From NCBI RefSeq assembly GCF_031127905.1, contig NZ_JARXIC010000005.1, forward strand, positions 62,001-126,000: DNA of 64,000 nucleotides, given 5' to 3'. The notes beneath the pieces were generated by a model that made no database searches, had not been told where the DNA came from, and saw nothing but the letters and a program-made list of their open reading frames with translations. Both the position numbers and the translations under genes were made by a program. Position 1 is the first letter of the stretch. Each line of letters opens with the position of its first letter. The stretch is from Thalassobacterium sedimentorum (lineage in GTDB: Bacteria; Verrucomicrobiota; Verrucomicrobiia; Opitutales; Coraliomargaritaceae). Positions 9,314 to 18,022 of the stretch are shown here, in pieces.

Positions 9314-10068
9314 AAACGATCCACTCTATTCTCATTTTTCTCACACTGCTACTCGCCCATTCACTTCCGGGGCAAGAGGAGGCCCCCACCGTCCAGATAA
9401 GCTTCCAAGCGTTTCTCTGGCCGAGCCATGCCCCGCTGGCCGCAAACAGTAGTCAAGACGGACCGTCAAACCAGACTCAAGCAAACAGCACCTACATTCC
9501 GCCGGAAGTCGCCTACTTGGAGAGCGGCAAAGGGAGCGAACGCAGTTTCCAACTTTTGGATGACCGGCGAACCGACGTAATGAACTACCGTGGTCCGGAG
9601 GCGCTCACTTTCTACAAAGCTGGCACAGCGATGGCCGCCCCCGGAGCACGCGTTGAATTAGGCCGGTTAAAAATCCCCCCAAAAGCCAAGGAATTAACTA
9701 TATTCTTTTTCCCCTTGCCCAGCGGTGGCTACAAAATTTTCTCCATCGAAACCTCCCCCGCAACTATCCCTCAGGGGAGCACTTTGGTTTATAACTTATC
9801 CACCACACGCCTAGCGTGCAAATTAGACGAAACCAACTTCACTATCGATCCCGGGCAATCAGCTGTCAAAGCGTTTAGCCTGCCCGACAAACACTACCAA
9901 CCCATATTGGTCGCCTCACTCAGCCGTGAGGGAAAATGGAAGCGAAGCCTCGCCAGAAAACTCATTGTCGACCAGAATGATCGACTCCTGCTAATCATTT
10001 ACAATCTAGAGGCAAATCCGGATAGTTTCAATCTATTGCGACTCGTTTTCCGCCCTGATTCAGATTGA
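9310..10068 (+). CDS. Secreted protein of unknown function, Verru_Chthon A partner
   Basis: A 252-residue protein with a signal peptide (LLLAHSLPGQ, cleavage near 21). Translation is coupled to the preceding gene by an ATGA overlap. I do not recognise a named domain. It is clearly homologous to the 263-residue protein at 63169-63960: both have VQ-I/V-SF..-F/Y-LWP near the mature N-terminus, a central LTFYK/LVFFQ strand, a run of hydrophobics ending in FFP, then IP-G-...-YNL. The pattern suggests an all-beta envelope protein. Two copies in two carbohydrate loci, one directly coupled to a pseudopilin-like gene, suggest a periplasmic accessory of that apparatus. Confidence 0.75.
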   Translation: MKTIHSILIFLTLLLAHSLPGQEEAPTVQISFQAFLWPSHAPLAANSSQDGPSNQTQANSTYIPPEVAYLESGKGSERSFQLLDDRRTDVMNYRGPEALTFYKAGTAMAAPGARVELGRLKIPPKAKELTIFFFPLPSGGYKIFSIETSPATIPQGSTLVYNLSTTRLACKLDETNFTIDPGQSAVKAFSLPDKHYQPILVASLSREGKWKRSLARKLIVDQNDRLLLIIYNLEANPDSFNLLRLVFRPDSD

Positions 10069-10089
10069 CAAGAAAGCGTCATTTCGACA

Positions 10090-10121
10090 ATAAAAAAGCG
10101 CAGCATACGTCTATGCTGCGC
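10090..10121 (-). terminator. Rho-independent terminator of the GH5-like gene
   Basis: The 10-bp perfect stem GCGCAGCATA/TATGCTGCGC (10098-10107 and 10112-10121) has a 4-nt loop. On the minus strand it is followed by a run of T (AAAAAA at 10093-10098 on plus). It lies 22 nt after the stop of the minus-strand gene at 10143. Confidence 0.85.
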
Positions 10122-10142
10122 TGCACTTAGACAAGCCTCCAC

Positions 10143-11939
10143 TTAGAGCTTGCTAATCTCAAATTTGTTGAGTTTCCATCCGCTGCTTTCGACAAGAACT
10201 CGCATTACTTGCCATCCAGCATCAAGGGTAACATCAACCGTCACATCATCCCAGTCCTGCAATCCTCCTGTACTTGAAAAACTAACAGGCCCGGTCTTAT
10301 CAACATCATTAAATTCAATACGAAATTGGCCACCCACCGTTGAAGCAACACGCGATGAGATACGATAAGCACCTGGTGAAGTGACCCGAACCGTGTAGGT
10401 AATCCACTCACCGGAAGCGAACCAGCCGAGATTATAACCGCCTTCACTACAAACCTCAATGTCGACGTCACTCGGATCCAATCGATAGGCCCCGCCTGAA
10501 TTCTTAGCAGTTGTATCATGATAGGCGACACTAGGGCCTCCTACATCAAAATCTTCCGCTTCGATGGTTCCAGCAATGAGATGATAATTCTCTCCTTCAA
10601 GCCAAGTAAAACGCTCCCAGCCACCGACACTGTTTCGATCACACCACATGGCACTCGCTCCGTTATTGGAGGACACATACTTCCCGTTACTACCTTGCAA
10701 GGAAATTCTATTATTATTCCCGTAGGTAGTCCAAGTAAATTGCTCCCAAGTTGAAGGCCAGTTTCGGTTGCACTGCATCGCGATTTGGCTGTTCTCCCCG
10801 GAGACAAACTTGCCGTTCGAAACACTCCGCAAAGTCACTTTACCATTCCCAGCATCTTCTACTAAAAACTGCTCATAACGATCATAGTAATAATCGTCAA
10901 CACCGCACCACATAGGATCACCACTGGCTTCACAACTGACAAACTCACGATTATATCCACGCAATGTAATGATCTTGCCAACGGGAGGTCCAGAGATGCC
11001 CGGCCAACTGCCGAAATCAGGAACCCACCCAATAAACGCATCGTCAATCTGCGCCTTAAAACGAGTGTCGTCAGCCATCTGCCCAATCGTATAAAAGTTC
11101 AACCAAGAGGTCCAAGTGTTCTCCATTGCCTGAACATCATCGGACACATTACGAGCCGGATTTGGATAAGGCGTCAAATCTGTCTCAAATTCGGTGCACA
11201 CCAAGGGATACCCAAGGTCTTTGACCGCGTAAATATAGTCTTCAAGGTCCTGCCCTTGTCCTGCATACGCGTGAAAAGCGATGGATGCTTTGGACCAGTC
11301 GATACCACTTCCTAGGCCAGCGACATCTGTAGGCACTCCAGTAGCACCTGCCACACCGCCACCACCTGCGGCATAACTAAAGAACATTACATGCGTGTCA
11401 GGCGCATGTGCTCGTATAACATCGTACGCTTGCCGATTCATGTTAACTGTCGACGTAGCATAGGGCGGATTATTACTATCATAGTGCTCTGGCTCATTCT
11501 TAATTTCGAACAGCACATGCGTCTCGTCTTTGTATCGATCAGCATAAAAGTCCCAGAAATTCAAGATGTAGGCGATATCATTACCACTGTCTCCAATTGT
11601 TAATACGAGATACAGGTCTTCTTCCTTTGTCCACTGCACATAGGTGTCAATATAGTGCGCACGACTACCAACTGGAATGCTCGGCTTCTCTCCGTAAAGA
11701 TGTAAGGTATTCATGCCTCTTGTTTTGATATCAATCAGGACCTGCTTCGGGGGCATATTCACACCATAGAGACTATCCGTCGCAGTCATACAGCCACGCA
11801 GCATCTCACCGGTATCGGTGGCCACAGTTCCATTCTTGATTTGCACTCGACCACGGACTGCGTATGCCGAGGTTGTCGCCAAGCCGAACCCGACAAGTAG
11901 TAGGCTGGTGAATCGTTTCATGTTTTGTATCTCTTTCAT
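10143..11939 (-). CDS. GH5-like endoglycosidase with fascin-like beta-trefoil and CBM6
   Basis: With the start at 11939 the protein has 598 residues. That ATG follows AAAGGA closely, while another ATG at 11921 also fits, and both lead straight into the signal peptide MKRFTSLLLVGFGLATTSAYA. The catalytic domain (up to about residue 300) has the clan-A pair: Glu in FEIKNEPEH (acid/base) and Glu in LVCTEFET (nucleophile). Next come repeats like GKFVSGENSQIAM and GKYVSSNNGASAM, each followed by CNRN/CDRN and WE-x-FTW, typical of a fascin-like or actin-crosslinking beta-trefoil. A CBM6 (AGTIEAEDFD ... WITYTV ... KLNKFEI) ends the protein. GH5 is a best guess for a small cellulase-like barrel. The gene follows the 942-residue beta-helix gene with an 84-nt gap, and both probably share one promoter. 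Confidence 0.82.
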   Translation of the reverse strand: MKEIQNMKRFTSLLLVGFGLATTSAYAVRGRVQIKNGTVATDTGEMLRGCMTATDSLYGVNMPPKQVLIDIKTRGMNTLHLYGEKPSIPVGSRAHYIDTYVQWTKEEDLYLVLTIGDSGNDIAYILNFWDFYADRYKDETHVLFEIKNEPEHYDSNNPPYATSTVNMNRQAYDVIRAHAPDTHVMFFSYAAGGGGVAGATGVPTDVAGLGSGIDWSKASIAFHAYAGQGQDLEDYIYAVKDLGYPLVCTEFETDLTPYPNPARNVSDDVQAMENTWTSWLNFYTIGQMADDTRFKAQIDDAFIGWVPDFGSWPGISGPPVGKIITLRGYNREFVSCEASGDPMWCGVDDYYYDRYEQFLVEDAGNGKVTLRSVSNGKFVSGENSQIAMQCNRNWPSTWEQFTWTTYGNNNRISLQGSNGKYVSSNNGASAMWCDRNSVGGWERFTWLEGENYHLIAGTIEAEDFDVGGPSVAYHDTTAKNSGGAYRLDPSDVDIEVCSEGGYNLGWFASGEWITYTVRVTSPGAYRISSRVASTVGGQFRIEFNDVDKTGPVSFSSTGGLQDWDDVTVDVTLDAGWQVMRVLVESSGWKLNKFEISKL

Positions 11940-12023
11940 GGTTCCTTTCTCTTTGTTATTAGGATCATTCGAAAGCACCACGGAGTATTCCGTCATGCTG
12001 ATTCTAACCCGGTCAATGAAACA

Positions 12024-14852
12024 CTACGGCTCCGCCACACGAAGCCGGTAAAAGATACGATCCGGACCTAGCTCCGACTTTACTTTGAGTCGCAGCTGTA
12101 TATCGGATCCGTCTTCCGATCGAATGCTCTCAAATTCAAACTCTGGCCATTTCGCCAAACCTTCCAGATTCCATGACCACTCATTCGCCCCGATGGCAAT
12201 GGATGCCATCGTGTCCCACTCCGAAAGATCCGATGAAACTTCGACGCGACAATCCAACAATGCTGGTATCGGATGTTTCCATACATATTGACATTCGCCA
12301 TCCGTCCCCAAACTCAGTAGAGTGGAATCACTCAATTGAATGGGATGCGTCCCGATCATGTATTCAAATAGATTCACGACTCCATCTCCGTCCGGATCGT
12401 TCGCATCACTGCCGTCGCCCGTATTAGCACTGCGACCGAAGTAATCGTCACGCCAGGCCTGCAAGTCACTCAGAATCTTGAGTTCATCTATACGCACGTG
12501 ATAGCCGGAACTCGCGACCGAACTTCCAACAATTTCGATGCGTAAGCGATAACTACCCCCTGCGGCCAAATCCTGAGGCCCAAAGTCCCAGATCTGCTCA
12601 AGCTCTGTGGTCTGATACAAGTCTTCCGTCCCGATCAGCGCATCGTTCAAATAGACATTGACCCGCGCCGACTCGGGTGTTCCCCACCCTCCGAGCTTCA
12701 GTCGATAATGACCACTATCACTGACTGAAAATGTATGCTCCATCGAATCACCGACCGCTCTACCGATGAAAACACGACGTCGCCCTTTAAGCGCACTGGG
12801 AAAATCCTCAATGTATTGGACACCTCCGCGAGTCGTCGATTCCAAGTCAGCGAGCACAAAACTCCCAGGATCCAAACTCGGGTAAGGCGTCAATTTCTCA
12901 TCAAAACCGATATCCGTGACAAAGGCATTGACGCTGATATCCGATAAACTATTAACTGGATCACCTTGGTTCACACAGTTAATAAAACGAAGATTGTTGA
13001 TCCGATGCGTGTCATCAAATCCGGCAAAGCGGATCAGACCGCCCTGCATCGTCACACTCTCAAAGACGACTCCGTCCATATGCCCCCGTTCATTCAGATA
13101 ACTGGTTGAATTACTATAAATCGTGGTTCCGATATAGAAATCAATCGGCTTGGACGCTTTCTCGATCACGATATTCTCAAAGCGTAAGTTCTCCATCCAT
13201 GCCCAATCGGAGTAGTCACTATAAATACCAGCACCAGCGTGTTGCAGGATATCCACATTTCGAATTGTGATATTGCGCCAGAGCTGTGCCTCCATTGAAG
13301 CCCCGATGCGAATCCCGTTCCCCGCACCCGTATTCCAGATGACGATGTTATCCGCCAGAGCATTCTCCGTAATCATCTCTCCATTCAGTGCGGCGTTCAG
13401 CGAGTGCCAGCCTAGTCCATCATCCTCCGCTCGAATAAAACTATCACGCACCACAAAATTTTTAACCGCATCAATATCGACGCCATCTGTATTCACCCCA
13501 ATCCCGAAAATATTCGAGTGAGCAACCTCCACATCCCGGCAGTTCAAATACAGCGTTTGCCACCAAGTGTAAAAACTACGCACGCCGATGCCCTCCACAA
13601 TGATGTTCTCACTATTTTCAAATAGAATTCCAGCATTCCCTTCAGAACGCACCGAATAACCAGCCGTTTCAAGAATACCACGCCCACAAACCCGGACGTC
13701 ACTCACACCTTTAGCTTCAATTCGTCCTTTAACTAAAGCTCCGGGCGCAAAATAGATCGTTTGACCGCTTCGTGGCCGTATCACCCCCACGTCTTGTATG
13801 CCAGGCCAAAAGTAGCGCACGTCAGGATCCGATGGATCGGGCAAACCTCTTTCCAACGGAGTTACGATGATTGCCAGAGGTGTGCGCCCCGGAATCTGCA
13901 AAACCATGTTCCGAGCGCTCTCAATTTGAAAATGAAGCCGATTTCCCGAACGACTCACTTCAAGACCATACCGATCCGGCTTCAGTGTATAACTCGTAAA
14001 ATCACTTGCACATTCGATATCAATTGCCACTACCCCATCCCCCATCGTGAACATCGCAACATCAAAACTGTAACGCTCGGCCTTAACAGCGACTGATCTC
14101 CCACCAGCCATGAGTGAATATCTAGCACTATCCGGACGCTCCAAGTGACCGGGCACTGGCACAACGATCTCACTAGGCGTGTAGTCGACCAGTAATACAG
14201 GCTGTAATTCATACGCTGCCGACCTTGAGCAAAAACGAAAAACCGAGCGTAATTGATTCTCTATACGGAGCTTGAGCAAAAGCGCATAGTCTCCTCCTAT
14301 TGATTTTATAAAATCTTCCGTTAGATAGGGACTGCTGAATACAATCACGTCCTCTTCGTCAACTGTCGCCGGGTTCGCCTGAACACGATCTAATAAGGCA
14401 CCGAAATCTCCTCCTCCATTCTGCCATAAATCTGAGTTGCTGCGGTGATACCAATCGACTTCCGACTCAATATAATCCACATCCAGCCTATGTAGATCCA
14501 GGTCTATTAAGTCATGAAGACTCCCCCCGCTGCTTAAATCTCTTGAGCTAATGGTTAGAATAAGCTGAACACGATTGATCTGAGTTCCCACTAATGCCGA
14601 ATGCCGCGTATCAAAGCTTAGAAGACCTCTCAAATAGTCATTCGGTGTTAAGGTATCTCCTACAATGAAAATACCATTGGATTCATTACTGGTATTGGCA
14701 GCACTCTGTGAGGCCCGAATAAATGCATCGCGACTCGCACGAATCTCCAGAGTCGATCCGCCGACTGACAAAGCTGAAAGCAGAATACATACCGCGATGG
14801 GAAGGAATCGAGAAAACGCAAAGCAATTTCTCATTAATAATAACTCAGACAT
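12024..14852 (-). CDS. Secreted GH28-like parallel beta-helix glycosidase, long paralogue
   Basis: A 942-residue protein with a signal peptide (ends near SVGGS, about 33). The module order repeats that of 3148-5577: DNRLRE-like domain, sandwich, beta-helix with GVNTDGVDIDAVKNF and RAEDDGLGWHSL, then a carbohydrate-binding beta-sandwich. Long stretches of the helix are identical between the two proteins (for example YSDYSDWAWMENLRFENIVI). This copy has about 110 extra C-terminal residues containing DGSDANDPDGDGVVNLFEYM, the Ca-binding type-3-like repeat and tail common on secreted verrucomicrobial enzymes, possibly a sorting module. It leads the operon that continues to the GH5-like gene and is divergent from the LacI-type regulator. 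The substrate is likely a galactan but is not determined. Confidence 0.85.
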   Translation of the reverse strand: MSELLLMRNCFAFSRFLPIAVCILLSALSVGGSTLEIRASRDAFIRASQSAANTSNESNGIFIVGDTLTPNDYLRGLLSFDTRHSALVGTQINRVQLILTISSRDLSSGGSLHDLIDLDLHRLDVDYIESEVDWYHRSNSDLWQNGGGDFGALLDRVQANPATVDEEDVIVFSSPYLTEDFIKSIGGDYALLLKLRIENQLRSVFRFCSRSAAYELQPVLLVDYTPSEIVVPVPGHLERPDSARYSLMAGGRSVAVKAERYSFDVAMFTMGDGVVAIDIECASDFTSYTLKPDRYGLEVSRSGNRLHFQIESARNMVLQIPGRTPLAIIVTPLERGLPDPSDPDVRYFWPGIQDVGVIRPRSGQTIYFAPGALVKGRIEAKGVSDVRVCGRGILETAGYSVRSEGNAGILFENSENIIVEGIGVRSFYTWWQTLYLNCRDVEVAHSNIFGIGVNTDGVDIDAVKNFVVRDSFIRAEDDGLGWHSLNAALNGEMITENALADNIVIWNTGAGNGIRIGASMEAQLWRNITIRNVDILQHAGAGIYSDYSDWAWMENLRFENIVIEKASKPIDFYIGTTIYSNSTSYLNERGHMDGVVFESVTMQGGLIRFAGFDDTHRINNLRFINCVNQGDPVNSLSDISVNAFVTDIGFDEKLTPYPSLDPGSFVLADLESTTRGGVQYIEDFPSALKGRRRVFIGRAVGDSMEHTFSVSDSGHYRLKLGGWGTPESARVNVYLNDALIGTEDLYQTTELEQIWDFGPQDLAAGGSYRLRIEIVGSSVASSGYHVRIDELKILSDLQAWRDDYFGRSANTGDGSDANDPDGDGVVNLFEYMIGTHPIQLSDSTLLSLGTDGECQYVWKHPIPALLDCRVEVSSDLSEWDTMASIAIGANEWSWNLEGLAKWPEFEFESIRSEDGSDIQLRLKVKSELGPDRIFYRLRVAEP

Positions 14853-14955
14853 GATTTAGGGTAAAGCTGCCAAAGCGAATTAGCAGATTACTTTTTGCTC
14901 TGGAGGGTAAGCAGATTTAAACAATTTCAGTAAAACCTCCAAATATGAATTGCCC

Positions 14956-14974
14956 TGACAGTGTTACTGTCACA
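14956..14974 (-). promoter_or_regulatory. Candidate operator, 12-mer copy 4 with perfect 7-bp inverted repeat
   Basis: The minus strand reads TGTGACAGTAAC (14974 to 14963), 111 nt before the beta-helix gene start and 11 bp before the regulator ATG at 14985. Only this copy is extended to TGACAGT-GTT-ACTGTCA (14956-14972), a perfect 7-bp inverted repeat with a 3-nt centre. Its position on the regulator's own leader suggests autoregulation. Confidence 0.6.
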
Positions 14975-14984
14975 CAACTATACC

Positions 14985-16028
14985 ATGTCTGCCCCTCCTG
15001 AAAAAGAAGCTGTTTCTCTTCGCCACTTAGCTCAAGTGACTGGTGTTTCTCGAATGACGGTTTCTCGCGCTTTTAAAGAAGACGCATCAATTAAACCGGA
15101 ACTTCGGAAGAAAATTCTCAAAGTCGCCAAAGAGCTTGGTTATGCTCCAGATACAATGGTGAGCGAACTGATGACTAGCTTCGCGAGCCGACGACCGATC
15201 AATTATCAGGAAACATTTGCAGCCATCTGGTGGCCGGAGCGTTGGAAACATATTGATTCCGGACACGGGTTCGAAGCCGACATCTACCATGGCTTAAATG
15301 AGGGCGCTCAATTGCATGGTCGGCGTATAGATCATTTTGTCCTGACCAAGGATATGCCGCCTCGAGTCATCTCCCGTATGCTTGAAGCCCGAAACATACA
15401 CGGCGTCATTCTCACGCCACCGGCCTCTGCGGAAATCGAGGCTCCAAAATTAGATTGGAGAAAACTCAGCACGGTCACCATCGGAAGTTCTCTGCGCGAA
15501 CCCAAGTTTCACCGAGCCCAGGCCAGTCACTATAACGCGATGATCCAAGCGCTGGAAATCCTTCAAGGCCGTGGTTATAAAAGTCCCTGCCTACTGGTTC
15601 GTAGCGATGTGGAACGTCGAATGCTCCGCGCTTACACAGCCGCCTTTCTCGCATGGGAATATCCCCACGAACACATTTGGCATGCCGTCACTCCTGGTTC
15701 GGAAGGCCTCTCGGCTTGGCTAAAGAAAATCGAGCCCGATGTCATCATCGCAGACTGGGATCCTTGGATCGACTATATACCAACAGATGATAAAGCCTGC
15801 GGCTTCGTCTCTCTAGCCGTGCGCGATGAAAATGGCCCCATCACTGGCATCTATCAAAATACGGCTCGAATCGCAAAAGGTGCTATTGACCTACTCGTGC
15901 GCGCTCGCTTAACCCACGAAGTTGGGGAACCACTTGAACCACTCTTAATGTTAACCGCTGGTGCATGGATTGAAGGAAGTAGCCTGCCCTCCTCATCTAA
16001 TCCTAACCAAGAAAAGTGCTCCAACTAA
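14985..16028 (+). CDS. LacI/GalR-family transcriptional regulator
   Basis: A 347-residue protein from the ATG at 14985 (MSAPPEK). An upstream ATG at 14961 would place the operator-like repeat inside the gene and is less likely. The N-terminal HTH is LRHLAQVTGVSRMTVSRAFK followed by the hinge helix PELRKKILKVAKELGYAPD. The rest is the periplasmic-binding-protein-like sensor domain, more divergent than usual for LacI. It is divergent from the beta-helix/GH5 operon. Such regulators usually bind a sugar derived from the polymer and derepress the locus. The four identical 12-mers in the locus are its candidate operators, which remains an inference. Confidence 0.9.
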   Translation: MSAPPEKEAVSLRHLAQVTGVSRMTVSRAFKEDASIKPELRKKILKVAKELGYAPDTMVSELMTSFASRRPINYQETFAAIWWPERWKHIDSGHGFEADIYHGLNEGAQLHGRRIDHFVLTKDMPPRVISRMLEARNIHGVILTPPASAEIEAPKLDWRKLSTVTIGSSLREPKFHRAQASHYNAMIQALEILQGRGYKSPCLLVRSDVERRMLRAYTAAFLAWEYPHEHIWHAVTPGSEGLSAWLKKIEPDVIIADWDPWIDYIPTDDKACGFVSLAVRDENGPITGIYQNTARIAKGAIDLLVRARLTHEVGEPLEPLLMLTAGAWIEGSSLPSSSNPNQEKCSN

Positions 16029-16369
16029 TCAAATCGATTACTTCAATATTCTGATTATTCTCAATAATTGGCACTTCGTAAACTGGATCATACAAATGAC
16101 CGTCACCGCCTTCTACATAAGAACCAATAAACATATCCACTATGGTCGATTAATGCATAAGCTAAAAGTGCTGAATGCACAATCAGCCCCCCTCCTGTTA
16201 GCATTATAGTTCATTGCTTTTCTAGAACATTTCTCACAGTCAACCCATAGTAGGATTCGAAGAGGCGCCAGGCTGAGAGTTTAAGCTGATTCGATGGTAT
16301 TGATTGAACTATGTCAGTATTGAAAACAGGCTGTTTGCTTCGAACTTGTTCGTATGCTGTCCCACAAGA
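16029..16369. other. Intergenic spacer between regulator and dead transposase
   Basis: 341 nt with no gene or recognisable element; no ssrA-like sequence is seen here. It marks the change from the agar locus to the mosaic mobile region. Confidence 0.5.
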
Positions 16370-17393
16370 TTAGAGAGCAAATCTTGGTAAAAATGCGGTT
16401 TTCGGCTGGATACACATTCGCCACTTGTCACCTGCTGTCCCATAGAATCGCAGCGTATCACAGAGTTGAAATCGATCCCAGACGACGCTTCGAATCATGG
16501 TAAACAAGCGAGCAAAGCTATGCGGCCAGTCAGAGTTCCACGCTTAAAAACGCAGCAACACATACAAAAGCAAGGCTGACCCAAGCTGCCAACGGATGGC
16601 TTGTTTTGAGTGTCCGAGGAAATCGCAGATCTGAAGAGTCTGCTTGAAAAACACTTCGACAGCCCAGCGAGCTTGATATGGATCAAGCACGCTCGATGGT
16701 GCCCAGTCCATGTTGTTAGTGATGAAAACCATTTTGATCATTTTACCATCGACCTAGACTAGAGCCACAATCCGGCGCATTCGTTTTGGATAATTCCCTT
16801 TAGACTTCTTGGTTTTGAGAGTGATCTCATCATCGCTCAAAATATTGCCTATGACTTTACGCTTTTTACAGATATGATACTGCATGTGATCTTTCGACCA
16901 CGTGACCCAGAAAATGCCGAGCTTGGTCAATGAGAATAGATGCTGGAAGTGCAATTTAGCTGCCACTTTACGCCTGCGGTGCTTGGCCCAGTCCATGCAA
17001 TTAGCAACCAGCGCAATGGTCGAGAAATCGATACTGTAAACGGCTTTTTTAAATCGATGGGGAAGTCCGTTGTAGCGCATCGCAGACATCGTTCAGCCCG
17101 GTTGAACGAATCAGTTGCGCATAGAGAAGGCAGACCACATGGCTCCATGCCAAAAATGTCCGACTCTTTTTATCGACCCCATACTCCGAGGCTAAGTTAC
17201 GAACCATCCCGACAGGGATGAGCTTGCAAAGCTGATTAAATACGACGTGACTGTGTTTGGTTTTGGTTTGTTCACGCTCGGTTTCCTTGGTCGGAAACCA
17301 CCGAAAAGCCAACCACTTTTTAACTTTTAGCTTATCCCTATGGGATGGCAGTGAACATTTCTGTGAAGACTTGCTCGATTCAAGAGCTGACAT
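16370..17393 (-). pseudogene. IS4-family transposase remnant (DUF4372 + DDE), frameshifted
   Basis: Reading on the minus strand, the first part encodes the DUF4372-type N-terminus (VFNQLCKLIPVGMVRNLA ... SWSHVV-like). A frameshift near 17.07 kb moves to the frame with MSAMRYNGLPHRFKKAVYSID and DWAKHRRRKVAAKLH. An in-frame TAG follows RRIVALV (about 16757), then comes the DDE core end (YQARWAVEVFFKQTLQICDF). A TAA follows YVLLRF (about 16543), and the same frame continues with WPHSFARLFTMIRSVVWD to a stop at 16370. Together these are one IS4 transposase killed by one frameshift and two nonsense mutations. I did not identify its terminal inverted repeats. Confidence 0.85.
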
Positions 17394-17719
17394 TTACTAT
17401 TATTTACTGTCTACTCAAAAGGCTCACTCACGACTCAATGCTATACATATGCAACTCTGCAGAGCTACAAATGAACCAGTTCAAAGCCTGCACAATAGAA
17501 AAAGCACACGCACGAATTTTGAGAATGAGTGCCACGCACCTAAGCCAATCCCAGAATCACCAGATTCGAGAACAGTGAAAAAGTTAATAATGAGACTTAA
17601 ATAATTTAGGCGTTAAGTTCATCAACTATATACGTCCATTCGCCCCCCCCTAACTTCTACAAAAAATCAAGACAATGCTAAATCCAGGACGATTGGATTC
17701 TCAATGGTATGCTGAATCT
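17394..17719. other. Intergenic region, no gene seen
   Basis: About 326 nt between the dead transposase and the XRE gene. It is AT-rich, with a C8 run near 17643, and I could support no coding sequence or terminator. Confidence 0.4.
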
Positions 17720-17953
17720 TCAACTTAGCTCTGGCCTCAACGCTTCCACTTCCATCACGATTTGGGATGGCTGTACCCCTAAAACAGTCGAGAGATTAAA
17801 GACAGTGTGCAAGGTGGGTTGGCGCAAACCTCGTTCATACAAGGAAATCGCGGTGCTGTGCATACAGGCACGATGAGCTAACTCTTCCTGAGAAAAGCCC
17901 GCAGCTTTACGATGCGCTTTTAATACCTGCCCAAATGCTTGTCCGAATTCCAC
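17720..17953 (-). CDS. XRE-family HTH repressor
   Basis: A 77-residue protein starting with GTG at 17953 (MEFGQAF). It is essentially one Cro/CI-type HTH: FGQVLKAHRKAAGFSQEELAHRACMHSTAISLYERGLRQPTLHTVFNLSTVLGV. There is no effector or toxin domain. It is divergent from the ATPase/HNH/nucleotidase genes, and its start codon abuts one arm of a perfect 13-bp inverted repeat that spans the shared promoter region. It therefore probably represses itself and the rightward operon. An antitoxin-like role is possible, but no matching toxin is adjacent. Confidence 0.85.
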   Translation of the reverse strand: MEFGQAFGQVLKAHRKAAGFSQEELAHRACMHSTAISLYERGLRQPTLHTVFNLSTVLGVQPSQIVMEVEALRPELS

Positions 17954-18006
17954 TAAGACAAATGTATCAATTTATACCTTGAAATAACCACAGACATTTG
18001 TCTTAG
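17953..18006. promoter_or_regulatory. Perfect 13-bp inverted repeat in divergent XRE/ATPase promoter
   Basis: The arms CTAAGACAAATGT (17953-17965) and ACATTTGTCTTAG (17994-18006) are exact inverse complements, 28 nt apart. Centre-to-centre spacing is about 41 bp, close to four helical turns. Each arm contains an ACAnnTGT pseudo-palindrome. The left arm covers the XRE start and the right arm ends 16 nt before the rightward ATG, which fits two operators that shut both genes. Confidence 0.75.
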
Positions 18007-18022
18007 TTCGATTGTATTATCT

